From: Streptomonospora mangrovi
Lineage (GTDB): Bacteria > Actinomycetota > Actinomycetes > Streptosporangiales > Streptosporangiaceae
Assembly (NCBI RefSeq): GCF_027604915.1
Contig: NZ_JAJAQC010000043.1
Coordinates: 1 to 64,000, forward strand
Length of the DNA: 64,000 bases
Reading direction: 5' to 3'
Shown here: positions 52,685 through 60,078 of the stretch, in pieces
Position numbering within the stretch: the stretch's first letter is position 1
Layout: each line of letters opens with the position of its first letter
The notes under the pieces: model-generated
Told to the model about the DNA's origin: nothing
Seen by the model: only the letters and a program-made list of their open reading frames with translations
The model's database searches: none
Translations under genes and position numbers: made by a program

Positions 52685-55600
52685 TTACCCCTTCGCGGAG
52701 TCGGTGGCGGGCGGGTCGAGGAGCAGCACCGAGGGCACGCGGTCGGGGGCGGCCAGCCGCAGGAAGTGCATGCCCATACCGGAGATGCCGAGCATGAGCC
52801 CGGGGAAGAAGTCGGTGCTGTCGCCGGTGATGCCGTGGCGGGCCTCGTCGAAGGTGCGCCACTGGTTCTGCACCTGCACGTTGGCCTCCAACTGGAAGGC
52901 GGGGTCGTCGTGCAGGCGGCCGTAGCGCAGCAGGAGTTCGGCGTTGCCGGACCGGCCGTGGCAGAGGGTGTCGTTCATCAGGCGCGGGAAGTTGCGCACG
53001 GTGGCGGCCAGGGCGATCCCGGCCTCGCGCAGCAGGAGGTCGTCGTCGCGGCCGAGGAGGTCCCAGGCGCTGATGCGGCTGAGCCCGATCCCGGCGGCGC
53101 CGTTGCACCAGGCGTTGGCGTAGTGGCGGTTCTCGCGGACGACTCCCCCGCCGAAGGTGCGCAGGTCGTACCAGTCCTGGGCGGTGGGGTCGAAGTGGTA
53201 GGACTCGTAGGCGAACGCCCGGCGGCCGGCGGCGATGTAGTCGGGGCGGTCGATGCGCACCCCCAACTGGATGAGCGCCCAGCCCATGCCGGCGGCGCCG
53301 TGGGTGAACCCGGTGAGGTCGAGCTGGGTGGGGTCGGCGCCCTGCTGGGGCCAGCTCAGGGTGTCGCCGTTGTCGCGGGCGCGGCGCAGCAGGTGGTCGG
53401 CGCAGCGCACGGCCTCGGTGAGGCCGGCGCCGTCGGCCGCGGCGGCCAGCCCCAGCAGGACCGGGATGAGCCCGGCGGCGCCGCCGAGGATGTCGAGGTG
53501 GGGGTCGGCCTCGATGCGGTCGCCCAGGCCGGCGGTGAGCCGCACCGCGCGGTCGAGCAGCGCGGGGTCGCCCCAGAGGTGGTGCAGGTGGGTGAGCAGG
53601 TAGACCAGTCCGCCGGTGCCGGTGAAGGCGCCGATGCGCCGGTGGTCGTCGGCGTGGGCGAGGGCGTGGTGCAGCGCGCGTTCGGCCGCGGCGCGGACCC
53701 GGGGGTCGGGGGTGAGGTGGTCGAGGTAGGCCAGGAACAGCGCGATGCCCGCGGAGCCGAGGTAGAGGTCGGCCTCGATGTCGGCTTCGACGGGGGTGCC
53801 GTTGTCGAGCCGGTAGGAGGTCCAGGGCGCGGGGGCGCCGGGGTCGCGCAACTGGTCGCAGAGCCGCAGGCCGATGCGTTCGGCCTGGCCGCGCGCGGCG
53901 GTGACGAAGGAGGGGCTGGAGATCTCGCCGGCGGAGAGCCCGGCGGCGATGTAGTGCCGCTGCTGGGTGCGGTTCTCGGGCGAGAGCCGGCGGATGCGTT
54001 CGGCCGCGCCCTGCACCGGCGACTGCGCGAGGTAGGACGCCACGGCGGTGGTGTGGTCGTGGACCAGGCGGCGGTCGTGGGCGCCCACGGTGAACAGCGG
54101 GATGTCCATGCGCCACAGGGACTGGAGTTCGCATTCGGCCAGGACGCCGTGGGTGTCCCACACCCGGGGCGCGGCGCGCACCACCCGGGCGAGGAGGTCG
54201 ACCTCGAGGGGGTCGGCCAGCGCCTTGGGGTGGCGGGCGGACAGCAGGGCCTGGGCGTAGACCTGGGTGGCCCGGTTGATGAACCGCAGGGTGGCGCCGG
54301 AGAAGGCGTCGGCGACGTGCTGGGCGGTGCGGTCGGGCCACTGGCGGAACCAGTCGTAGACCCGGCTGAACCCGGTGGTGATGGCGTCGGCGTGGTCGCC
54401 GGGGTCGACCAGGTGGTCGCCCAGGAAGACGCGGTTGGCCGGGGTGGGGGCGACGCGGACGCCTTCTTCGTGGGTGACCGAGGCGGCGAAGGTCATGCGG
54501 GGGCCGCTGACGCGCGGGACGGCGATGGGCATCTCGTAGGCGGTGCCGCCGGCGTAGCCGCTGATGTTCATGGCGGCGGCGCCGTCGGCGCCCACGGCGG
54601 GCCGGGGCCATTCGAGCAGGCCGGTGTTGAAGACGGAGTCCAACAGGGTGCCCGAGCCCTCGATCTGGCCCTCGGGGCGGGCGCCGAGCACGGTCTCGCA
54701 GTCGCAGACGTAGGCGTTGCCGTCGGCGACGAGGATGTTCTCGAAGTGGAGGTCGCCGCCGCCCAGCACGTAGAACAGGGCGAGGTAGCCGCCGAGCTGG
54801 CGGTAGACGCGGTCGACGTCGGCGGTGGCGCCCACGCGGTTGCGTCCGGCGGGGATGGCGGCCTCGTAGCCGTAGGCGCCGCGGTCGAGGACGGCGCGGG
54901 TGGCGAAGTCGACGGCGCCGGATTCGCGGATGCGGGTGAGCAGGTCCTGGACGGCGGCCTCGGCGGCGATGCTGCGGGGCTTGTAGACCAGGCTGCCGGT
55001 GCGGCCGTTGTCGAGGTCGACCTGGACGAACGCCACCTGCTGCGCGCCGGCGTGGGGGTCGGAGTGCCCCAGGGTGAGGGCGCGGAACCGGGTGATCGGG
55101 CTCTCGAAGAACGCGGCGGAGAGGTCGGCGGCGTCGGCGCAGAGGCGGTCGATGAGGTGGGCGCCGTAGTCGGCGAGCAGGCGGGTGACGTGGGCCAGCC
55201 ACCGGCCCAGCACGGGGTAGCGGAGGTAGAAGGAGTGGTAGGCGGCGCCGTCGGCGAAGGCGGTGTCGAGGAAGGCGAGGTAGTCGGCCTCGGTGGCGGC
55301 GGCCTTGTCGAGGCCGGTCCGCGCACAGTGGACGTTGCCCTCGGCCTCGACCGCCCAGGCGAGGTGGAGGTCGAAGCGGTCGAGCAGGTGGTTCTGGAGG
55401 TCGGCCACGACGCGGCGGTCGACGAGCCCGGAGCGGGCCGCGGGGTTGCGGTCGCGGGCGGACTCCAGGCGGCGGCCGAGTTCGAGGAGGAAGGGTTCGC
55501 AGGCGGTGGCCAGGCGGCCGTAGTAGGTGTCGGGTGCGCGCCAGGGGGCGTCGGGGTCGGCGGCGGGGGCGTGGTCGTAGGTGTCCAGGGCGGCCTGGTA

Positions 55601-55933
55601 GGTGGGCAGCCAGTCGGCGTGGAGGTCGGTGAAGACCCGCCGGACGGAGTCGTCGGCGTGGGGCAGGTGGAGTTCGTGCAGGCGGTAGGCGGTGAGGATG
55701 CGGGTGTAGTCGGCCTGGTCGAGGCCGGCGGGCGCGGCGGCGGAGCCGGGTTGGGGCTGGCGCCGCAGCCGGTCGGCGAGCTTGGCCGAGGTGCGCTCGA
55801 TCTTCCAGGTGTCGAAGGGGTCGAGTTCGGCGGCCGCGCCCGGACGGGGGTCGCCCAGCGCGTCGACGATCCGGATGCGCTCCGCGAGGTTGCACGCACG
55901 GGCCGCGATGTCGGCGGGGTAGGGGTTTCCCAT
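52685..55933 (-). CDS. cinM: Class II lanthipeptide synthetase LanM (CinM-like)
   Basis: Bifunctional enzyme that phosphorylates and dehydrates Ser/Thr of the precursor and then closes (methyl)lanthionine rings. It has 1082 residues. The N-terminal DUF4135 dehydratase domain carries SLVYKPRS (about 314-321), GGGDLHFENIL (391-401) and CDCETVLG (410-417). The C-terminal LanC-like cyclase has FTHGAAGMGW (876-885) and zinc ligands Cys943 (WCNG), Cys991 and His992 (CHG). All key residues are present. ATG 55933 has AGGAG 11 nt upstream. It follows the precursor after 124 bp containing two hairpins. Confidence 0.95.
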   Translation of the reverse strand: MGNPYPADIAARACNLAERIRIVDALGDPRPGAAAELDPFDTWKIERTSAKLADRLRRQPQPGSAAAPAGLDQADYTRILTAYRLHELHLPHADDSVRRVFTDLHADWLPTYQAALDTYDHAPAADPDAPWRAPDTYYGRLATACEPFLLELGRRLESARDRNPAARSGLVDRRVVADLQNHLLDRFDLHLAWAVEAEGNVHCARTGLDKAAATEADYLAFLDTAFADGAAYHSFYLRYPVLGRWLAHVTRLLADYGAHLIDRLCADAADLSAAFFESPITRFRALTLGHSDPHAGAQQVAFVQVDLDNGRTGSLVYKPRSIAAEAAVQDLLTRIRESGAVDFATRAVLDRGAYGYEAAIPAGRNRVGATADVDRVYRQLGGYLALFYVLGGGDLHFENILVADGNAYVCDCETVLGARPEGQIEGSGTLLDSVFNTGLLEWPRPAVGADGAAAMNISGYAGGTAYEMPIAVPRVSGPRMTFAASVTHEEGVRVAPTPANRVFLGDHLVDPGDHADAITTGFSRVYDWFRQWPDRTAQHVADAFSGATLRFINRATQVYAQALLSARHPKALADPLEVDLLARVVRAAPRVWDTHGVLAECELQSLWRMDIPLFTVGAHDRRLVHDHTTAVASYLAQSPVQGAAERIRRLSPENRTQQRHYIAAGLSAGEISSPSFVTAARGQAERIGLRLCDQLRDPGAPAPWTSYRLDNGTPVEADIEADLYLGSAGIALFLAYLDHLTPDPRVRAAAERALHHALAHADDHRRIGAFTGTGGLVYLLTHLHHLWGDPALLDRAVRLTAGLGDRIEADPHLDILGGAAGLIPVLLGLAAAADGAGLTEAVRCADHLLRRARDNGDTLSWPQQGADPTQLDLTGFTHGAAGMGWALIQLGVRIDRPDYIAAGRRAFAYESYHFDPTAQDWYDLRTFGGGVVRENRHYANAWCNGAAGIGLSRISAWDLLGRDDDLLLREAGIALAATVRNFPRLMNDTLCHGRSGNAELLLRYGRLHDDPAFQLEANVQVQNQWRTFDEARHGITGDSTDFFPGLMLGISGMGMHFLRLAAPDRVPSVLLLDPPATDSAKG

Positions 55934-55985
55934 GGTCCAGTCGGCTCCTGCCGTCGAAGGGGCGGCGCGGGGCCGCCGGTGGCCG

Positions 55986-56010
55986 GGCGGGCCGGCGGCG
56001 CCGGCCCGCC
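55986..56010 (-). terminator. Second hairpin between precursor gene and lanM
   Basis: A perfect 10-bp stem (GGCGGGCCGG and complement) with a 5-nt loop follows the 56017-56041 hairpin in the direction of transcription. The tandem pair probably attenuates read-through so that precursor mRNA exceeds lanM mRNA. Confidence 0.65.
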
Positions 56011-56016
56011 ACGGGT

Positions 56017-56041
56017 CCGGGCGGGGACCCGCCCCGCCCGG
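56017..56041 (-). terminator. First hairpin after the precursor gene
   Basis: A perfect 10-bp stem (CCGGGCGGGG and complement) with a 5-nt loop begins 17 nt past the precursor stop codon. It acts as a partial terminator or as mRNA 3'-end protection for the precursor transcript. Confidence 0.65.
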
Positions 56042-56057
56042 CCGCTCTCAGGGACTG

Positions 56058-56297
56058 CTACTTGGTGGAGCCGTCACACACGACGGTGAAGGGGCCCCAA
56101 CTGCAACTGGTGCTGCACGCGAAGATCTCGCTGCTGACGATGCCGTCGGTCCAGGAGTCGACGGCCGCCTGGTCGGCCTGCTCGACCGCGGTGGGAAGCG
56201 CGTCGGCGGTGAGGCCGAAGGCGGCGGGGTCGGCGAGGACCGCGGCGCGGAACTCGGCGTCAACGGCGGCCTGGTGCATCAGCGTGGTGGTGGACAT
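56058..56297 (-). CDS. cinA: Cinnamycin-type lanthipeptide precursor
   Basis: A 79-residue peptide: 60-residue leader and 19-residue core CSTSCSWGPFTVVCDGSTK. Every residue used for cross-links in cinnamycin is present: Cys1-Thr18, Ser4-Cys14 and Cys5-Thr11 for the three thioether rings, Ser6-Lys19 for lysinoalanine, and Asp15 for hydroxylation. GPF at 8-10 and CDG at 14-16 are conserved. The leader is related to that of CinA (VDAEFRAAVLADPAAFG, then ALPTAVEQADQAA) and ends EIFA, where cinnamycin has EAFA. ATG 56297 follows AAGGAG. Confidence 0.96.
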   Translation of the reverse strand: MSTTTLMHQAAVDAEFRAAVLADPAAFGLTADALPTAVEQADQAAVDSWTDGIVSSEIFACSTSCSWGPFTVVCDGSTK

Positions 56298-56378
56298 GTG
56301 TTCTCCTTCGGTGGTGTGGCGATGTGCCGATTGCGTGAGGTGGTGATGGACCGGGCGGCCCCGGCGGGCCCCGGTGGT

Positions 56379-56735
56379 TCACTCGGACTTCTCGGCGGTG
56401 AGACGCATGCCGGTCTGCTGCTCGACGTTGGCGAGTTCCCGCATGGCGGCGCCCATGTTGTCGCTGTCGCTCTGCCAGTCGACCACCTGCCTCTCCTGGG
56501 GCGTGATGTCGTCGCGGAGCCAGAAGGACTCCAGCCACCCCTTGACGGCGTGGGGGTGGAGGTCGGGGACGGGTTTGACGTGGGCCAGCAGGGGCTCCTC
56601 GTGCACGGCGAGGGCGGTCTGGAGGAGTTCGCGGAGTTTGCCGTCGGGCGGCAGCAGGGAGCACAGGACCACCAACTGCTGGATGCGGCGGATGGTGTCG
56701 ACGCCTTCGTAAATGGTCGGTTCTTTTGCGCTCAT
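56379..56735 (-). CDS. durN: DurN/Cinorf7-like lysinoalanine-forming protein
   Basis: A 118-residue protein, the length of DurN and Cinorf7 (about 119), which form the Lys19-Ser6 lysinoalanine bridge in duramycin and cinnamycin. It is mostly helical (VDTIRRIQQLVVLCSLLP, KLRELLQTALAVHEEPLLAHVKP, VVDWQSDSDNMGAAMRELANVEQQTGMRL). No catalytic motif is expected, because DurN works with residues of the substrate. It lies directly upstream of the precursor, as in known clusters, and its promoter region carries SARP-like repeats. ATG 56735 follows GGAAGG. Confidence 0.88.
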   Translation of the reverse strand: MSAKEPTIYEGVDTIRRIQQLVVLCSLLPPDGKLRELLQTALAVHEEPLLAHVKPVPDLHPHAVKGWLESFWLRDDITPQERQVVDWQSDSDNMGAAMRELANVEQQTGMRLTAEKSE

Positions 56736-56915
56736 CGGCGAACCTTCCTGGAGTGGCCCGTGGGAGGCTGTGCGAGCGTGGCCGCGGAGATCCGGCGGAG
56801 GCGATGTGCGGTTTCGAGCGACCCGCCACGAGGTCCCGGACATGGCGGCCGACTGGTTTTTCCGCGGATCCGCTCCAGCCATATAGGAGCATAGACGAAA
56901 GGCCGCCACCGGACC

Positions 56916-56945
56916 CTTTCATTCGTCTTACTTACTTCTTTCATT
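56916..56945 (-). promoter_or_regulatory. SARP-type direct repeats upstream of the lanthipeptide operon
   Basis: On the minus strand AATGAAAG occurs twice, at 56938-56945 and 56916-56923, 22 bp apart (two helical turns), within an AT-rich island between the SARP gene and the durN-like gene. SARP activators bind direct heptamer repeats spaced by 11 or 22 bp near the -35 region. A -10-like TATGCT follows at 56888-56893. Start of durN is about 180 bp downstream. Confidence 0.6.
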
Positions 56946-57000
56946 TGCCGCATCGCAGGGCCACCCGCATTCCCGGAAAAGCACCATTCTCCCGATTGGT

Positions 57001-57855
57001 TCACTGCTCGATTCCGCTTTTCTCCGGCAGTGCCCCGGTCTGCCCGGTTCGGGCGGCGGGGACCGTGGCCGGGGCGCCGGCCGCGGTGGCGAGGCCGGGA
57101 TCGCCGCGCAGCACGGCGAGGTGGAGGTCGCGCGACTCGGGGCAGGGGTCCATGCCGGTCTCCTCGCGCAGGCGCGCGCTGAGTTCGGCGTAGGTCTCAA
57201 GCGCCTCGACCCGCCGGCCGGCGCGGTAGAGGGCCAGGACCAACTGGCGCCAGAAGCCCTCGTGGAAGGGGAACTGCCGCACGAGGTCGCGGAGTTCGGC
57301 GATCAGGGGGTCGTGGCGGCCGCGGGCCAGGGCGAGTTCGTGGGCGCGCTCGCGCACCGGCAGCCACTCCTCGGTGACGCGCGCGACGAGGTCGCGCCGC
57401 AGCGCCTCGGAGCGGATCTCGGGCAGGACGGGCACGCTCCACAGCGCCAGGGCCTGGCGCAGGGCCGCGGACTCGGAGTCGTGGTCGCCGCGCGCGGCGG
57501 CCTGCCGGGCGTGGGCGGCCAGCCGCCGGAAGCGCAGGAGGTCGAGCTGGTCAGGGCCGGCCTCGACCAGGTAGCCGGCCGAGCAGGTGCGCACCACCGC
57601 CGACAGTCCCGGGGTGTGGTGGTCGAGGGTGTGGCGCAGCCGGGTCAGGCACGTGTGGAGCGCGGCCCGGGGGCTGAGCGGCGGGGTGCGGTCCCATACC
57701 CAGCGCACGAGCTGGTCCTGGGCGACGGGTTCGTTGGCGCTGAGCAGAAGGGCCGCCAGCAGCGCCCGCTGCTTGCCCGCGGAGAGCCGGACCGGGTTGC
57801 CGTGCACGGCCACCCGGAGCGGCCCCAGGACAGAGAAAGCCACCCCTTGAGCCAT
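57001..57855 (-). CDS. SARP family transcriptional activator
   Basis: A pathway-specific activator of 284 residues. Residues 5-100 are the OmpR-like winged helix (FSVLGPLRVAVHGNPVRLSAGKQRALLAALLL, LVRWVWDRTPPLSPRAALHTCLTRLRHTL). Residues 100-255 are the bacterial transcriptional activation domain (FRRLAAHARQAAARGD to YAELSARLREETGMDP). SARP genes activate cinnamycin and kyamicin production. It lies upstream of and in the same direction as the lanthipeptide operon with direct repeats between. ATG 57855 follows GGGGAA; a longer frame was rejected. Confidence 0.92.
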   Translation of the reverse strand: MAQGVAFSVLGPLRVAVHGNPVRLSAGKQRALLAALLLSANEPVAQDQLVRWVWDRTPPLSPRAALHTCLTRLRHTLDHHTPGLSAVVRTCSAGYLVEAGPDQLDLLRFRRLAAHARQAAARGDHDSESAALRQALALWSVPVLPEIRSEALRRDLVARVTEEWLPVRERAHELALARGRHDPLIAELRDLVRQFPFHEGFWRQLVLALYRAGRRVEALETYAELSARLREETGMDPCPESRDLHLAVLRGDPGLATAAGAPATVPAARTGQTGALPEKSGIEQ

Positions 57856-58206
57856 AAGCGTTCCCCGCTTCCCGGCACGGGAGGTGGCCCCCGCCGCGCC
57901 CAGCCCGACACGCTGTGGACCATAACCGGATTTCGGAAATGCCATTAATGCGTGCAGTAACGATCACGGCGGAATTTTATCCGTTTCACCGGCACCGGCG
58001 GCGGCGTTATCCACAGATGCCGACGGAAGGGAGCCGCGCGCGTCGCGCAATAGGAGTGGGGCGGCGGAAGCGCATGACTGGAACACAGGGATATGAATTC
58101 CAATAAGGATATATGACCGGAAATCCGGGGAGATGGAACTGGGGAAATCGGCATCCGGGATGCGGAGCGCGGGACGGGGCCGCCCCCGCCGGGCCGCCCC
58201 CGCACA
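57856..58206. other. Upstream region of the SARP gene
   Basis: About 350 bp of relatively AT-rich, gene-free sequence between the SARP gene and the MFS terminator. The SARP promoter should lie on the minus strand here. A perfect DnaA-box nonamer TTATCCACA is present at 58007-58015. Short direct repeats of GGATAT occur at about 58089-58113. No open reading frame with a ribosome-binding site was seen. Confidence 0.5.
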
Positions 58207-58245
58207 CGCGACGGCCCGGAGCGCCGGGCGCTCCGGGCCGTCGCG
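58207..58245 (-). terminator. MFS exporter gene terminator
   Basis: A perfect 18-bp inverted repeat (CGCGACGGCCCGGAGCGC and complement) with a 3-nt loop begins 22 nt after the MFS stop codon. It is the strongest terminator in the window and separates the MFS gene from the lanthipeptide cluster. Confidence 0.85.
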
Positions 58246-58267
58246 GTGGAACGGCGGGATCAGCGGA

Positions 58268-59872
58268 TCAGATGTGCACGACCGGAGCGTCGGTCCCGGA
58301 GTCGTTCCGCTGCGGCTTCATGAACATCGCCAGGACGGCCGCGGCCACCATGACGGCGGCGGCGATCCCGAAGGACAGGTGCATGCCGTCCAGGAACGCC
58401 AGGTTGCTGGCGTGGGTGATGGCCTCGGCCGTGGCGCCCTGGGCCGACCCCACGACCTCGCCGCCCTGGGACACCGCGCTCTGCATCTCCTGAGCCTCGG
58501 CGGCCGACAGCTCCCCCAGCCCGGCGTCGGCGAAGTGGCCCGGCAGGGTGGAGACGATCACCAGCGACAGCACCGCGCCCAGCACGGCCGTGCCCAGCGA
58601 GCCGCCCAACTGCATGGCGGTCTGCTGGAGGCCCGACGCGACACCGGCCAGCGACACCGGCGCCGCGGTGATCATGGCGGCGGTGGCTCCGGTCATGACC
58701 AGGGTCAGCCCGACGCCCAGCAGCAGGAACCCCGCCGAGGTGGCCACGACGCCGGTGTCGAAGCTCAGCCGCGACAGCAGGAACAGGCCGGCCGCGGCGA
58801 TGAGCAGCCCGGCGACGGTGGGCACGCGGGTGCCGAAGCGGTCCATCAGCCGCCCGGCCGGGGTGCCGAGCACGCCCATCATCAGGGTGAGCGGGAGCAG
58901 TTGCAGGCCGGTCTGCATGGGGCTGAGGTCGCGCACGCCCTGGAGGTAGAAGGTCACGAAGAACAGCGACCCCATGAGGCCGAGCGCCACCAGGACCATC
59001 AGCACCACGCCGATGGACAGCGCCGGCAGCCGGAAGATGGCCAGCGGCATCAGCGGGTCGGCGGCGCGCGCCTGCCACAAGACGAACCCGGCGCCGAAGG
59101 CCAGCGACACCGCCAGCACGGCCAGGGTCTCGGGGTGGGTCCAGCCCACCACCGGGGCCTCGACCAGCGCCCAGACCAGGGCGAAGATGGCCACGCTCAG
59201 CAGCAGGATGCCGAGGACGTCCAGGCGGGAGGAGGGGTCGGTGGCGCGGTTGGGGCCGATGAGCCACAGCGCCGCCGCGACCGTCACGATGCCCAGGGGC
59301 ACGTTGATGAGGAACGCGGCCTCCCAGCCGAAGGAGGACACCAGGATGCCGCCGACGATGGGGCCGGCCGCCATGGCGCCGCCCAGGATGCTGCCGAACA
59401 CGCCGAAGGCGCGGCCCAGCATGTGCGGCGGGAAGTTGGAGCGCAGCAGGCCCATGGCGGCGGGCGCGATGGTGGCGCCGAAGATGCCCTGGAGGATCCG
59501 GAAGCCCACCAGCACGGGCACCGCCCCCGAGAGCGCGATGCCGATCGAGGTGAGGGTGAACCCGACGACGCCGATCAGGTACATGCGGCGGTAGCCGAAG
59601 CGGTCGCCGAGCTTGCCCGAGGTGATGAGGAAGACCGCCAGGCCGAGCAGGTAGCCGTGGGTGACCCACTGGAGTTCGGCCAGCGAGGCGCTGAGGTCGC
59701 GGGCGATGTCGGGGTTGGCCACGGCGACGATCGTGCCGTCGAGGGCCACCATGACCACGCCGAAGGCGATGGCCACCAGCGTGCCCCAGGGGCCGCCGCG
59801 GAACCCGCGCGGCGCGGGCGGCGCCGGCGGCTGCCCCGGTTGGTGGATGGGTCTGGCGGCGGTGTCGGTCAT
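58268..59872 (-). CDS. MFS drug exporter, DHA2 (14-helix) family
   Basis: A proton-driven efflux protein of 534 residues with 14 predicted helices. VVMVALDGTIVAVANPDIARDL is DHA2 motif D1. SGKLGDRFGYRRMYLIGV is the MFS loop 2-3 motif A. FRILQGIFGATIAPAAMGLL is motif B, and FGSILGGAMAAGPIVGGIL is motif C. ATG 59872 has GGGGGAG upstream. It is divergent from a TetR gene, and its promoter overlaps a likely operator. It could help resistance to a drug or to the nearby peptide, but a terminator divides them. Confidence 0.92.
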   Translation of the reverse strand: MTDTAARPIHQPGQPPAPPAPRGFRGGPWGTLVAIAFGVVMVALDGTIVAVANPDIARDLSASLAELQWVTHGYLLGLAVFLITSGKLGDRFGYRRMYLIGVVGFTLTSIGIALSGAVPVLVGFRILQGIFGATIAPAAMGLLRSNFPPHMLGRAFGVFGSILGGAMAAGPIVGGILVSSFGWEAAFLINVPLGIVTVAAALWLIGPNRATDPSSRLDVLGILLLSVAIFALVWALVEAPVVGWTHPETLAVLAVSLAFGAGFVLWQARAADPLMPLAIFRLPALSIGVVLMVLVALGLMGSLFFVTFYLQGVRDLSPMQTGLQLLPLTLMMGVLGTPAGRLMDRFGTRVPTVAGLLIAAAGLFLLSRLSFDTGVVATSAGFLLLGVGLTLVMTGATAAMITAAPVSLAGVASGLQQTAMQLGGSLGTAVLGAVLSLVIVSTLPGHFADAGLGELSAAEAQEMQSAVSQGGEVVGSAQGATAEAITHASNLAFLDGMHLSFGIAAAVMVAAAVLAMFMKPQRNDSGTDAPVVHI

Positions 59873-59920
59873 GGTCTCCCCCTGTGGGCCGTGGTCCCCG
59901 CGGGCGGCGGGGACCGGACA

Positions 59921-59949
59921 AGATTATGGCAGCAACTGACACTTGGCAA
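59921..59949 (-). promoter_or_regulatory. Promoter of the MFS exporter
   Basis: On the minus strand TTGCCA (59949-59944) is followed after exactly 17 nt by TAATCT (59926-59921), a good match to the housekeeping consensus. The spacer and -35 contain a repeated CTGAC motif (about 59935-59939 and 59953-59957 on the plus strand), a possible TetR operator. It lies about 50 bp before the MFS start. Confidence 0.6.
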
Positions 59950-60078
59950 TCGCTGACTGTTTTTCGCGCCCGCGGGTATCATCCGGACAGACACGCACTG
60001 ACGATGAGGTGAATGCGGTGAACGTAACGGCACGCGACGACATTTCGAGCGTCCGCTCCCGGGGAGGGCGTGCGTGAG

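Noticed and set aside
51756-56012. Long minus-strand frame spanning lanM and continuing into cinX
   Set aside because: The upstream part is an Arg/Pro-rich out-of-frame reading of lanM. Only the last 308 codons form the cinX gene, with its own ATG and ribosome-binding site.
58007-58015. Replication origin
   Set aside because: Only one DnaA box is visible, without dnaA, dnaN or clustered boxes, so an origin is not supported.
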